Shown here piece by piece: positions 11,505 to 24,027 of a stretch of 64,000 nt of DNA. Below the pieces are notes generated by a model, which worked only from the letters and a program-made list of their open reading frames with translations, was not told where the DNA came from and made no database searches. How positions within the stretch are numbered: position 1 is the first letter of the stretch; each line of letters opens with the position of its first letter. The stretch spans positions 120,962,001 to 121,026,000 of the forward strand of contig JBITNC010000001.1 of NCBI GenBank assembly GCA_050084985.1, in the 5' to 3' direction. A program made the translations under genes and the position numbers. This stretch comes from Nageia nagi. Its lineage: Eukaryota > Pinophyta.

Positions 11505-12425
11505 TCATGGGCATGTTTTTACCAACTTACCACTTCTGGACTAGTATAGTTTCATCATTTCAAAATGTAGGGTGTATGAGGCTAACTTATCACTTTTGGT
11601 CACATCAATTTTGGGCCCCATTTTTGGACATGAAGGTTATGCTTTATAGTTCAAAATTATGTTAAATTGTTTCAAATATGGTCTACAATTTTAACATAAG
11701 ATATAATACTTGGGAACCAAATATTTTTTCTATGTTTGGATAAGTATTACAAGTATGTTTTTTCTAACTTAAAACTTTTGTATTGGTATAGTTGTATCAT
11801 TTCAAAACATAGGATGGATGCAGTTAACTTATCACTTTTGGCATCAACTGTTGAGCCTCATTTTTGGATATTAAGATTATGCTCTATAGTTTTAGCATAA
11901 GATGCAATACTTGGGAATCATATTTTTTATGTTTAGTTAAGTATTGCAAGCATATTTTTACCAATTTACCACTTATATACTAGTACCATTGCATCATTTA
12001 AAAATATAGGGTGGATGACGCCAACTTATCATTTTTGGTCACATTACCTTTTGGGCCTCATTTTTGGACATGAAGATTATGCTATATAGTTTCAATGAAA
12101 GATGCAACACTTGGGAAACATATAGTTTTTTGTATTTGGTTAAGTATTACAAGCATGTTTTTACCAACCTACCACTTTTAGACTACTACAGTTGCATCAT
12201 TTCAAAATAAAGAGTGGATGAGGCTAACTTATCACTTTTATTCACATCAACTTTTGGGCCCCATTTTTGGACATGAAAATTATGTGCTATAAATTCAAGT
12301 ATGCTCATTTAATTCAAATATGGTTTATAGTTTCAACATAAGATCTAGCACTTTGGAATCACATATTTTTTTTATGTTTGGCTAAGTATTACAAGCATAT
12401 TTTTACCAACTTACCACTTCTCGAT
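11505..12425. repeat. Satellite-like tandem repeat, 200-245-bp units, four to five copies
   Basis: Each unit starts near GCATGTTTTTACCAACTTAC (about 11511, 11753, 11950, 12153, 12395), passes through CATCATTTCAAAAT, CTAACTTATCACTTTTGG and CCTCATTTTTGGACATGAAG, and ends with ACTTGGGAA...AAGTATTACAA. Spacing alternates about 242, 197, 203 and 242. It lies in the left arm of the CACTA element; function unknown. Confidence 0.8.
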
Positions 12426-13060
12426 TGGTACACAAATATGCTTTATAGTTTCAACATAGGATGTCATAATGTAGATGGAACATGAACATAAACATAAGCA
12501 TAATAAGATTCAAATATTCTCTATAGTTATACTCAAATGATAAATAATTGTAAAATTATAGTATAATTATTCAAATATGCTCTACTATCTATAGTTACAA
12601 CAAAGTTCTATTACAACATGACATAATTTTAAAAAAAAAAATCTGATACTAGCTAAGCAATAGAGGATACCACAACTTGTTGGATTATTTTCAACTCATA
12701 ATTAATTATATATAAATTCACATCCCTTTTTCATGCAACATTCATAATTATTCTACAATAACCTTCACCCAAATGTTTACAATGTACCATTTTGTCAGGG
12801 TTGTCATTGGACACCGCATCATAGTTAGACTTCGATTTCCTGACCGATCCCTACATGTGAAATTAATAACCTACATAAATACATAGCTGAGATAAATTAA
12901 TAGCATACAATACAAAATAAGTCCATTATTTTAAATTTGAAATAATATTTTTACTATATGTGATGACTCTAGGTTAGCAAGTATTGAGATGTTATTTATA
13001 TTTTGACATTAAAGAATAACTTTTTTGGCCTATGGAATTACATGCAATAGATCATTACAA
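12426..13060. other. CACTA left arm, nothing recognised
   Basis: AT-rich DNA between the satellite-like array and the transposase relic. It could hold the 3' end of the TNPA-like gene, but no motif is readable. Confidence 0.35.
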
Positions 13061-13069
13061 CTTAAAGCA

Positions 13070-14110
13070 TGAAATATATAATTTAAATATGAAATTATGA
13101 AAAAATAACACACCTCTAGTTTTGAAATTTGAATCATCATTTCATGCATGATCTTCTTACTCTCTTCTTGACCCTTTACAATTTTACATTCATCTCCTCT
13201 TTAAGTGTTTTCTCTGTAATGTGTAGTTGGTTTTGCATTTTGCGCAATTCCACCCTCCAACCTTGAATATTAATTATAATATTTAATAGTACACCTTTAC
13301 CAATACCTTGAACTCAATCCTTTCTATTAGGTCTTAAAACTTTGTCAATGGTATCATCCTTAATGTCTTGATTTACAAATCTCTTCTAGTTAAATGTTTC
13401 TAGTAACGTCACATACATAGTTAACTAGGAGCATGTTAAAAAAATAATTGATATAATAGTGGTTTGAAGTTACTATTTACAAGGTAATGTCACTTATGAC
13501 TTTTTTGAAACTTCTATTGATATAAAATATCCATCCTTCTTCTTATGAGCTTCCACCCACACATATACTCTTGGTAGTAGAGTTTTTACATCTGGTTGGC
13601 TCTTCCTCTACACGGATATATAGTTAGAGAAAAATAAGGATAAATTATATGATAAAATAAATGATACAACTATGTTTATCACATGTAATGTATAATTATG
13701 CTAAAATATCAATTTGTATTCCAATTAAGCATATGATTTTCAACCAACAGGGTACATGAGAGCTTGATTAAATCTATTTTGTTTTTTCCTTTTCCTAATC
13801 ACCTATAATGTAACAAATTAAAAAATTATATAAATTCATTAGGGAGAGCAAATTGATCCATAAAATTTACATGAACATAACAATGATATTATCAAATGGC
13901 TAATGTTTGCCTTAAAGTCAATGTTTCTCTTAATTTTAATAAAAGCTTCTCAATATGCTTTTTCTATATCAGATGGCAAAGTCTATCAATATCATTATCA
14001 AGAGGATCATATTAATTTTTTATAAGTCAATTTTTATGGTCATGCCATAGATTGACAATGGTAGACATCAACCATTTCATATGATGGATCTCAAAGAAAA
14101 ACATTTGCTA
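13070..14110 (-). pseudogene. En/Spm (Ptta, TNPA-like) transposase-family gene relic
   Basis: Minus-strand blocks occur in the order known for the plant transposase Ptta/En/Spm family (PF03004). At 13881-14090: NLWHDHKN and then DPLDNDIDRLCHL, equivalent to the family's WR..K and RLC region. At 13726-13800: NRFNQALMYPVG, a stop, then KSYA, equivalent to N...HT.GSKSF. At 13498-13612: VYVWVEAHKKKDGYF, equivalent to E...THTRKDG. At 13287-13360: DKVLRPNRK then QGIGKGV, equivalent to the VLGPERSG.VRGLG motif. At 13100-13265: a charged, coiled-coil-like tail. Gaps between blocks look like introns; several stops make it non-functional. TNPA-type proteins bind subterminal repeats of CACTA elements. 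It lies inside the CACTA element, as expected. Confidence 0.7.
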
Positions 14111-15221
14111 CACAAAACCATTATCTTATTAGTTGTAACATTTACATAAGTATTCACTATTGGCTACTAAGTTACTTAAACCATTGTCCAAAAATTGGTT
14201 TTAACTTATTTAGGGATTGCTTTCTAGTATTTATAGGAGATAAGGATAAGGTGCCTCGCTACCATCCCAAAAAAGTTAAAAATATTGATGCATTATCTCG
14301 AATGGGATATCTAAGTAGATTACAAGTGATCACCACTTTTATGTGTTGGTACCCAAAAATGCCTCTCTTGTTGAACCTCTTCTTATTTGAATTATATATT
14401 TTAAAGTGTGTGATGACCTAGCATCAACACCTATACATTAGAATCATATAAACATCATTATACCATATGTAATGATAAATACAAGTAACCAACATCACTA
14501 GCAAGTTTCTTATGCATTTTCCTTACCTTCTTCATTGGGGGGAGCATTAACATCATTGGGAAAAATAGTATGAGCCTCATTAAGAAAATCATCATAAGCC
14601 TTGTTGGGTAAAGCATCATCAAAATCCCCAACCAAAGTATTTACAATCTTGACATTCAAAGCATTCTCTCCATTAGTGTTAAGCATTTATAAGCTCATCA
14701 TTCAAAGCATTCTCACCACTAAGAGGATGCCAAGTAACAATAATCCCATTATGAATTATGGACATCATAACAAAACTTCTAGAATTGGATTTGAATAATT
14801 TATGCCTAAGGTGGACCCTTCCACTCCCATTGTTCATAATGCTAAGAAGAAGATCAAAGTGGTGAATGTTTCTTATTTGATGAATGGTTGCATTACACCA
14901 TGATGTATTATCCCAATAAAGAGTTGCAAGCTTATTATGTGGATGCTTTCTTACCACCAAGTGCTCTTGCTAAAGTGGATTTTTTCATAACAATGATGTT
15001 ATTCTTGAGATGATGGAAGCTAGGAGCGAGTTCTCCAAGTCCAGTGAAAATATATTTGTTGTATGGATGTTACATCGTCAAGCCTATTTTGGAGAAGAAG
15101 TGTGATAGAATGATCAATACATTGTAGGTTTTTCCTTACTTCTCTAAACCTTTCTCTTTTACTTTTTTATAGTTAAGGGGATGAGAGGTTATCTTTTGTA
15201 TTCCTTTTGGATTGACATTCC

Positions 15222-16430
15222 TTGGATTCAAGTGATGTTGCTCCTTTTTTGGGTCTTCAACAATTGAGTTTGAATATAGGAATGGGGGAATTTCCTATTC
15301 CTCCTCAACTCAATGATGAAATTTCCTATCTTAGTGGAGCAATAATGGATGTTAATATCAGTACCAAAAAGGAGCCAAAGTTAATCAAGGTAGGAGCTTG
15401 GTTAACTTTGGAAGAGAGAGAAAGGTACCACCTACTGATAGCATAGTTTTATAATATTTTTACATGGTCTTATTCTAATATGCTTGGTATAGATCCTAAT
15501 TTTATTACTCAAAGCTTGGTTGTAAATGATGATGCAAAGCTTGTACAACCAAAACCTAGAAATATGTATCCTAAAGTAGATTTAGAAATTAAGAAAGAAA
15601 TTAAAACTATCTTATTGGTTTTATTATTCCTCTTTATTATTCTCCATGGATCTCTAACATTATTTCTATAGCTAATCCTAATGGCGACATAAGATGTTGC
15701 ACAAGGCATGCCTAAAATATTTCTTTCCTCTACAAAGGATAAATTTTGTTACTTTTTTGGGAACATTTTGTTAGGTGGTCATGCCTTTTGGATTGGAGAA
15801 TGTAGGGGCTACTTATCAAAGAGCTATGAGGAATTAAGGTAGATACTAAGAAATTTACAACCATTGTTGATATACCTCCACCATAAAATTTTAAGGATCT
15901 AAGAAGTATTCAAAGTAAGGTTCAAGAAGTAATAAGGTTTATTACTCAACTAGCTGATATGATTACTCCATTTTCTCATTTGTTAAAGAAATATGAAAAG
16001 TTTATATGGGATGCAGAGTGTCAATGAGATTTGGACAACATTAAATGGTATATTTCTAATGCTCCCATTCTTGCTATTTATGATTTATAAAGGAAATTAT
16101 TGCTTTATATTTTAGCTACATTACGTGATTAGGGGAAATGCTTGCTTTAAAAGATTATGAAGCTAAAGAAAGAGATTTACTAGATTAGCAAAACTTTAAT
16201 TCATTATAAAAATATATAACCATATTAGTAAGATGTCTTTTGCTAATTTTTTTACTATAAAAAATCTTAGATAGTATATGTTGGGAAATACTATATATGT
16301 TATAGATTAGGTTGACCCTTTAATACGTCTAATTTCTAAGCCATATGTATTTGGAAGAGCTTCGAAATGGTTAATGTTACTTCAAGAATTTGACTTGGTA
16401 TTTGTCACTCAAAATTCTATCAAGGGATAG
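15222..16430 (+). pseudogene. Tat-like reverse transcriptase and RNase H relic
   Basis: The linker before RT reads LTLEERERY..L at about 15405-15445. RT begins GIDPNFITQSLVVN and KPRNMYPKV (15484-15580), then IANPNGDIRCCT after a frame change (15670-15705). The RT block MPFGLENVGATYQRAM is at 15782-15829. Straight after it the sequence jumps to the connection region TIVDIPP...DLRSIQ.KVQ..RFITQLAD (15865-15965), so the palm with YVDD is deleted. RNase H follows (SNAPILAIYDL at 16055-16090; SKPYVFGRASKWLMLLQEFDL at 16335-16395). Many stops are single transitions (CAA to TAA, TGG to TAG). The enzyme would copy element RNA to DNA in a virus-like particle; this copy cannot. Confidence 0.8.
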
Positions 16431-16498
16431 GCTATAGTATATTTCATCATAAATCATCTATCAAGGGATAGGCTATAGTATATTTCATCATAAATCAT
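16417..16498 (+). repeat. Exact 41-bp tandem duplication inside the pol relic
   Basis: 16417-16457 and 16458-16498 are identical (each starting CTATCAAGGGATAGGCTATA). The duplication lies at the end of the RNase H region and shifts the frame. Perfect identity in an otherwise eroded element means it arose recently, or is an assembly artefact. Confidence 0.85.
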
Positions 16499-16649
16499 CT
16501 ATGGAATGAGGATTTCATAGTCCATGAAGAGTTTCCTCATAAATTACATACAAAAACTTAATATGTCTTGAGCAATGATGCTTCACCCAAGCAATGTTGC
16601 TTGGATTCTAAGCCTAATTTCCTAGAGGTATCCATGGGATTTGTTGATT

Positions 16650-16870
16650 ATGAAGAATGGGAATTATTTTCCAATGGTTAAAAATGCATGAAAAGGAATG
16701 GGGTAGGAATTATTTTGATTAATCCTCATGGTGATGTCATTCCTATGTCATATATATTGAGTTTTGATTGCACAAACAATATTGTTGAATATGAAGCTTT
16801 GATATTAGGTTTGAAGGAAGGTATCCTCTTGAAGGTGTAGTGGATAAAGATCTTTGATGATCCTCAATTA
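16650..16870 (+). pseudogene. Second (archaeal-type) RNase H domain relic of the Tat element
   Basis: The reading WELFSNG, stop, then GVGIILINPHGDVIPMSY, FDCTNNIVEYEALILGLKEG matches the additional RNase H of Tat-lineage Ty3 elements (usual form W.L.FDGS...G.G..L.SP.G...P.....F..TNN.AEYEALI.GL). The first catalytic Asp position reads Ser-Asn here, and one stop follows. Together with the gene order this domain is the main reason for assigning the element to the Tat lineage. Confidence 0.8.
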
Positions 16871-16949
16871 ATGGTAAAATAAATTAGTGATATATACAAT
16901 ACCAAAGATGCTAAATTACATCCATATAAGTAAATGGTCATGTATCTTC

Positions 16950-18417
16950 TCATGTGTTTTTAGGAATATCATATTGAGAACATCCCAAGAGATAATAACA
17001 AGTACATTGATGTTATCACTAGTGTTGATTCTCTTGCTCTTCTTAATATTGAAGATGAAGAAACTATTATCACAATTAAAAATTTATTGTAAACCTTATC
17101 ATAAACATATTTTTGCTAATTTTATTGAAGATAATTATTTTTATACTACTTTCATCAATGTGTGTGAATGGTATAAAGATTTGGATCATAATGAAAGAAT
17201 TAGGATTAAAAAGTTGGCTTCCAAATATGTTATCATTCATGATTTGTTATAAATAAGATATTTTAATGGTGCTCTTCTTATATGTTTAATGAGAAATGAA
17301 GTGGAAATGGATCTTCATCAATCCCATGATGGTTAGTGTAGGGTTCATTTTAGTGCTAAATTGATTTGTCAAAGGTTGCTTAGATTAGGTTATTATTGAT
17401 CATCTATTCTTGAAGATTGTGAATTGCATGTACACAAATGAGAATAATGTCAAAATAATGCTAAAATTTAGCCTTCACCTTGACATGAATTACACTCTAT
17501 GATTTCTCCATGGCCTTTCTCTATTTTAGAACTTGATTTCATTGGTAAAATTAATCATGTTTCTAGAGATAGTCATAAGATTATTATTACTGCTATTGAA
17601 TACTTTACTAAATGGATGGAAGCTATTCCTATGAAATTGGTAAAAGGAGGTAATATTATGGATTTTTTCCTTGAATACATTTTTTCTATACATGGTGTTC
17701 CCCCTAAATTATTTATGGATAATGGTCCTAATTTTAGGGTTAATGAAGTGAAAGACTTTTGTAAAAAATGTCTTATTGAAAGAAAGTTCTCATTCTCCTT
17801 ATTATCCTCAAGGTAATGGTCAATTTGAATCTTATAACAAAAGTATAAAAAGTATTTTACATAAAATTATTACAAAACATGCTAAATATTGGCTATGAAC
17901 AATTACCTTCTACTTTATGGGCTTATAGAACAAGTATAAGAACTTTTGTTGGGGTAACTTCTTATTTTTTGATGTATGGAGATGAAGTTTTTATTCCTTT
18001 AGAATTAGAAATTACTTCTTTAAGGGTGTATTTGGATGGTTTTATTCCATATGAAGATAAAATAAAATAAATATTGGCATAATTAGAAGCTTTATATAAA
18101 AAAAGAGTAAATAATTTAGAATAAATTTAAGAGTATATCAATCTAGATTTAAAAGAGTTTATAGCCAAATGATAAAACCTAAAGAGTTTAAGTTTGGGGA
18201 TTTGATCTTAAAATAAAATCTTATCAATACAAATGCTTTAGAAAATGTAAACAAAGGAAAATTTGAACCAAATTGGATTGGTCCTTATGTTGTAATTGCT
18301 AATCATAGAAGAGGGATATACAAGTTGTCCACTATTGAAGGAAAAGAGGAAAGAAATCCAATTAATGTTATGCATTTTCAAAATAATTCATTTTTAATGG
18401 GATCACCTATGTTTTAG
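16950..18417 (+). pseudogene. Tat-like integrase relic
   Basis: A YHIENIPRDNNKY.D linker (16972-17015) precedes the zinc-binding part: LH.SHDG at about 17318-17338 (first His pair), GYY and the CELHVH region at 17380-17450 with the second Cys pair degraded. The core domain starts SPWPFSILELDFIGKI (17503-17550), with YFTKWMEAIP, the FMDNGPNF block at 17711-17740 and a frame change near 17790 before SPYYPQGNGQ and the catalytic Glu region (17790-17850). LPSTLWAYRTSIRT and MYGDEVFIPLE lie at 17905-18005. A C-terminal KGKFEPNWIGPYVV block is at 18255-18300, and the frame ends in TAG at 18415-18417. The integrase would insert element DNA; stops and frameshifts make this copy dead. Confidence 0.85.
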
Positions 18418-18714
18418 GTCTATTTTTATTTTCTTTGTATTTTCTAATAAAAAAATGTAGGAAATTACTTTGATAATTTGAGATACATTGCTCTAGGCCT
18501 AGCGATAATACTCTGTTCATAAAACCTAAATGACATTGTTTCATAAAATTTTGCTATTGTCAACTAGGTAAGTGCATGTAACATTTACTTATTCCTTACT
18601 CTTTCATTAATGATGAAATTATTGATAATAATATGAAATGTGAATTTGACTTCTTATGAAACTTAATGATTGGTAAGTCCTCTTCATTGGGAATTATGTT
18701 GATAAAATTCTTCA

Positions 18715-18935
18715 TGATGTAATTGACATTCAAAAGTTGATCTTGGCCAATGCATGTAATTAGGTGGTGCATGACAAGGTCATATTTTATATAATATGAT
18801 GATAATCAAAAGTTATTCTTGATCAATGTATGAAATTTGGTATTGTACATCAAGATTTAGCTTTTGTGAGATATTGAATCATTCTTGATCAATGCATACA
18901 ATTGGGCGATGTACACCAAGTTTAGCTCCATTTTG
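18715..18935 (+). repeat. About 80-90-bp imperfect repeats in the Tat 3' noncoding region
   Basis: Three copies of a unit containing CTTGATCAATGCATACAATT and then GGTG.TG.ACA.CAAG.TTTAGC. They lie between the pol stop and the polypurine tract, where Tat elements usually carry repeats. The rest of 18418-19467 shows nothing gene-like. Confidence 0.6.
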
Positions 18936-19467
18936 TAGGATCATTAATAATATTATGGCTTAATGAAAGTAGTGATGAGAGGTCCATCACCCATAAATTC
19001 TTCTGTTATTGATCTACATTTAGAACCTCTAATCTTACCAAAATTTAAGAAAGCCTTTTATCTTATTTAGAATGTTAATTAGAAAGACCTCATCCCTTAT
19101 GGTGAGGCATAAAGCCCTCTGATCTTGACATAATCTTGGTAGGTAACCCACGAAGGATAGGTTTGGTTTCTCGTTCTTTCATTATATATATTATATGATG
19201 TTTAATTTTTGTATTTGAGATATATGTGGAAAAATCTTTTATTTTAAGTTGATTATAGGTTCCTTTGTCTTTGTCTTGGATATATCCTAAGATGAGTGGT
19301 TCATCATGTTACAACCAAGTCAAGAGGATGCATAAAATTAGTGAAAATAAGGGTATCTAAGGTTTTCATCATGAAGATATAATTTAGAGAGTATTTTCTT
19401 ATTTGATCTTATTATACTTTGAATTATGCATTGATTTCCTTTTGTTTCAAAAGTATAAAATCATATT

Positions 19468-19479
19468 CAAAGTGGGGCA
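19468..19479 (+). promoter_or_regulatory. Polypurine tract of the Tat element
   Basis: CAAAGTGGGGCA lies just ahead of TGTTAATACC at 19482. This matches the arrangement at 8506-8521. Confidence 0.65.
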
Positions 19480-19481
19480 TA

Positions 19482-20100
19482 TGTTAATACCTAAAAAGGA
19501 ATTTTAATTTAATTAAAATACACCTTTTAAGCATTTGAAATGATTTATTTATTTAAGAGATTTAATGCTTTTTTTATTATTCACACTCACTACTTTTATG
19601 TTTTATGATAATAGGTTAGCCTAAAGATAAGCCTAAGAAGGAGTCTTGATACTTATGCACCATAAGCCTAAGGAGGAGCCTTGGTACTATACTTGCTTTC
19701 TATAAAGGTGGAAGGGTTGTGCACTAGAAATCACTATATGATCTGAAATCCTTGGTAGGTGGTAAACTTATTGGTTCTATTGAATGGTGTTTCTAAATGC
19801 CACCTATCATATTTGGATTTTATTATATTTTGAATACTGCATTCTTATGATCTTTTATTTAATTATTTGTAATAATTTTGGCTTCAAGGAGAACTCTTCA
19901 ATGAGGAAAAATGCTATGAAGGTTTCTAGAGAGGACATCAAGCAACGATGCTCCACGTTGAGTGGTTGTGCTCCACAAAGGTAGGATCGATGGTCCCATT
20001 TCAAGGAAAAGATTATTCATTGACCTCTTTGGGTTGGTTGTTACTTATAATCATCATGACAAGTAAAGTAACAAGTTTGTATATTCATTTAATCCAAGTT
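19482..20100 (+). mobile_element. 3' LTR of the Tat element (start clear, end unclear)
   Basis: It starts TGTTAATACCTAAAAAGG. It includes a short duplicated phrase, CCTAAG.AGGAG.CTTG.TACT, at about 19635-19690. The far boundary with CACTA sequence is not visible; 20100 is a guess, and 20101-20680 holds nothing I recognise. Confidence 0.45.
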
Positions 20101-21363
20101 TTATAGGTTAAGGTTAATTGAGTAACTTTCATCATTATCATCTTTCATATTGAATTACTTTAGTCAATAATAAGACTATGATATTTATAAAATTTTTTTA
20201 TTATTGGTTATAATTTAATATATCAAATAATTGTAATCAATTATTATTTTAGTTGTAACAATTAGATTCAGTTACATTGTTACTTATATCTTTTTCAACT
20301 TCCTCAATCAATATAGAAGATCGCAACCATCTATAGTTCATAGTTACTACAATATGTACCATAGTCACCAACAAAACCATAATCAATTCTAATTTTTCCA
20401 AAAGAATAACTACTAAACTAAACTATCAAATTTCAAGTACTTACTACCATGAAATGTTTTTATCAAAGGCTCCTTATTTTTTATGACATCCTCAACTAGT
20501 TTTTGTCGTGTCTTTTTTTTTCTTTGGTGGGGTGATTATGACACTACATATTTGTCAAGCTGCAATTTTCCCATAAAATACATATCAAGGATACTAAAAT
20601 GAATTGACACTATTTAGAAAATATCTACAAAGGATATATAGTTGAATATTTTCTTAAATTTAATGATAAGAGAGAAAATATCTCTACCTTCATAATATTT
20701 CTTATAGTTTCCAAGAATTCTTTGACAAGATGCATGATGTAACATAGATTCATGGACTGCAACAATTGGAGGATATGTGATTAATGGATACAAGAAGGAT
20801 GCAAATAGCATATATAAACTTTTGTTTGTATTCTACTTGCATGTAAAATATTTTACAAGATGCAAACATAGTTTTATGGTTTGAAATGATTACACAATTC
20901 ACACAAAATGGTTTGCAATTATATTTTCATGGTATACAATGATTGCATACTATGCATAAAATAAACTTTCATAGAAAACCCTAGTACTATCAAGGGACCA
21001 TTAAGCTTCACTATCAAAATACTCATAAAACTTGAATTAGGCATATGGAAATATTACATGGTGCTTGTATTTCAAATGTTTAGGTTTTTAATGCCCTAAT
21101 AGGCATGTATGCAAAATGAAGAAGAATACATAAGGCCCAAGAATTGTTTGATAAAATGCATGATGCAACATAGTTTCATGGATTGTAATGATTACATCAT
21201 ATGAAATTAATGGATATAGAAAAGATGCCCTTAAATTATTTAATATGATGAATCACTTGGGAACCAACCCTAAAAGCATACATAAACCTTTATATGTGTT
21301 CTAATTACATGCAAACATAGTTTTATAGTCTGCAATGATTGCATAATACATATAAAATGGTCT

Positions 21364-21470
21364 TTAAACACATATTCACAATCTACAAACACATATTCAT
21401 GATCTACAAACATAGATTCATGATCTACAAACACTGATTCATGATCTGCAAATATGGATTGATGGTCTAC
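21364..21470. repeat. 21-bp tandem expansion inside one PPR-derived unit
   Basis: Five units of 21 bp of the form CATGATCTACAAACACAGATT, clearly grown from the CATAGTTTCATGGTCTACAA part of the PPR unit. The minus-strand frame reads a 7-residue repeat, FVDHESV. This is a second level of tandem growth within the array. Confidence 0.8.
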
Positions 21471-23533
21471 AATGATTGCATGATATGCACAAAATGGGTT
21501 TTCAAAACAAAATCCTAAGACTATTAAGGGACCATTGAACTTCATTGGCAAAATACTTATAAAACCTAAATTGGGTATGTGAATCTATCTACATGGTGCT
21601 TGTAATTCAAATGTTTGGGTTTTAAATGCCCTAGTAGACATATACACAAAATATAGAAGAATACACAATGCCTAAGAATTTTTTGACAAGATGCATGATA
21701 AAAATATAGTTTCATGGTCTACAATGATTGTACAATATGCATAAAATGGGTCTTTAGAGAAAATTGCAAAGACTATCAAGGGATCATTGAACTTCTTTGC
21801 CAAAATACTCAATAAAACATGAATTAGCTGTGTAGATGTATCTACATGGTGCTTGTAATTCAAATGTTTGGGTTTTGAATGCCTTGATAGACATATACAT
21901 AATAGATGGAATAATACACAAGACCCAAGAATTGTTTGACAAGATGCATGATGCAAACACATTTTCATGGTCTAGAATGATTGCATGATATGCACAAAAT
22001 AATTTTTTCAAAGAAAATTCCTAAAATTATTGAGGGACTATTGAACTTCACTAGAAAAATACTCATAAAATTTGAATTCGGTGTGTGGATATATCTACAT
22101 GGTGCTTGTAATTCAAATGTTTGGGTTTTGAATGCCCTATTATACATGTACACAAAATGTGGAAGAATACATAAGGCCTAAAAATTATTTGACAAGATTC
22201 ATGATGCAAACATAGTTTCATGGTATGTAATGATTATATGATATACATAAAATGGGTTTTAAGAGAAAATCCTAAGACTATCGAGGTACCATTGAACTTC
22301 ACTGCCAAAATACTCATAAAACCTAAATTGGATGTGTGGATGTGTCTATATAGTACTTGTAATTCAAATGTTTGAGTTTTGAAGGTCCTAATAGATATAT
22401 ACATAAAATATGGAAGAATACATAAGGCCTAAGAATTATTTGATAAGATGCATGATTGAAACATAGTTTGATTATCTATAATGATTGCATTATATACACA
22501 AAATGGGTATTCAAAGAAAATTCTTAAGAATATCGAGTGACCACTCAACTTCATTGCCAAAATACTCACAAAACCTGAATTATGTGTGTGGAAGTATTTA
22601 CATGGTGCTTGTAATTTAAATGTTTGGGTTTTTGAATCCCTAATAAACATGTATGCAAAAAGTGAAAGAATAAATAAGACTTGATAATTATTTGACAATA
22701 TGCATGATGCAAATACAATTTTATGATCTACAATGACTGCATGATATGCATAAAATGGGTATTTGGAGAAAAGCCCTAAGGCTACCGAGGGACCATTGAA
22801 CTTCACTACCAAAATACTTATAAAACTTAAATTGGGTGTGTGCAAGTATGTACTGGTACTTGTAATTCAAATATTTGGGTTTTAAATATCTAATAGACAT
22901 TTACACAAAATGTGGAAGACTACACAAGGCCTAGGAATTGTTTGACAACATGCATGATGTAAACACAATTTTATGGTCTGTTATGATTGCATCATATGAA
23001 AAAAATGGATTTTTAGAGAAAATCCCTAAAAATATCAATAGACCATTTAATTTCACTACCAAAATACTCATAAAATATGAATTGGGTGTGGATGTATCTA
23101 CATGGTGCTTATAATTTGAATATTTGGGTTTTGAATACCCTGATAGACATGTATACAAAATATGGAAGAATATATAAGACCTAGGAAATTGTTTGACAAG
23201 ATGCATGATGCAAACATAGTTTCATCATCTGTAATTATTACATGATATAAACAAAATAGGTATTTGGAGAAAATCCCTAACACTATCGAGGGACCATTGA
23301 ACTTCACTACCAAAATACTTATAAAACTTGAATTAGGTATGTGGAAGTGTCTACATGGTGCTTGTAATTCAATTGTTTGGGTTTTGAATTCCCTGATAGA
23401 CATGTACACAAAATGTGGAAGGATACTTAAGGTCCAATAATTATTTGATAAGATACATTATGCAAACATAATTTAATAGTATGCAATGATTGTATGATAA
23501 GCACAAAATATGTATTTGAAGAAAATCCCTAAG

Positions 23534-24027
23534 TGAAGGATCTAACACTAACAAGATAATTCCTAATCAACCAAGATCACATGAAAGATCACAATTGCAT
23601 ATAAAAAACTCATAAAGCAATCTCACAACACAAGATGTAAGTGGTTCCTCCAACTAGGAGTACATCCACTAACTAGATCTTTACTTCAACCATAAATACA
23701 ACTCTCTTACAATCTTCTTAATCTCAACTCCTACACTTCTATCCTATAGCATAACTTTATTCCATAATTGATGTGTAATCACAAAGAGGGAGCCTTCTAT
23801 TTATAGGCCAAAATCCCTCTTTAGATCACCCTTTTATCCAATGTACAAAAGCATGACATGCACATCCTTTTACCCAAGGGGCATGCTCATGACATGGAGT
23901 GTAGGACAAGTTACATTATCATATTCACTTAAATACTTAAGGTATCAAATGATACCCTTAAGTATTAGTGAACTTACATAGAAGATTTAATACAAACCTT
24001 TACAATAATCCATTTTACATTCCAACA
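23534..24027 (-). mobile_element. Copia-type solo LTR with target duplication
   Basis: A 494-bp segment interrupts one PPR-derived unit exactly between two copies of CTAAG (23529-23533 and 24028-24032). Read on the minus strand it starts TGTTGGAATGT and ends ATCCTTCA. It has a CCTATAAATAGAAGGC promoter-like block (about 23798-23813), and the AGTGGATGTACTCC and GAGGAACCACTTACATC blocks shared with the other copia LTRs here. No internal sequence is present, so it is the product of LTR-LTR recombination. It post-dates the amplification of the array. Confidence 0.92.

Larger units (their letters stand above)
14680..20100 (+). mobile_element. Ty3 (Tat-lineage) retroelement remnant inside the CACTA element
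   Basis: Order on the plus strand: pre-RT linker (14860-15450), RT, RNase H, a second RNase H domain of the kind typical of the Tat lineage, integrase, a repeat-bearing 3' noncoding region (18418-19467), a polypurine tract (19468-19479) and an LTR start (19482). No 5' LTR, gag or zinc knuckle is seen, so the left part is lost; the left limit is approximate and 14120-14680 holds nothing I can place. The right limit of the LTR is also unclear. RT has an internal deletion that removes the YVDD region. Confidence 0.75.

Noticed and set aside
14679-14960. 93-residue open frame on the minus strand
   Set aside because: Antisense to the pre-RT part of the Tat element; the plus strand reads YYPNKELQAYYVDAFLPPSA in line with pol.
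17879-18070. 63-residue open frame as an independent small gene
   Set aside because: It is the LWAYRTS to PLE part of the Tat integrase relic.
22429-22845. 138-residue open frame on the minus strand in the PPR array, with similar frames in neighbouring units
   Set aside because: It is the antisense of the PPR-derived repeat; repeated units give the same frame again and again. No start context, family or continuity.
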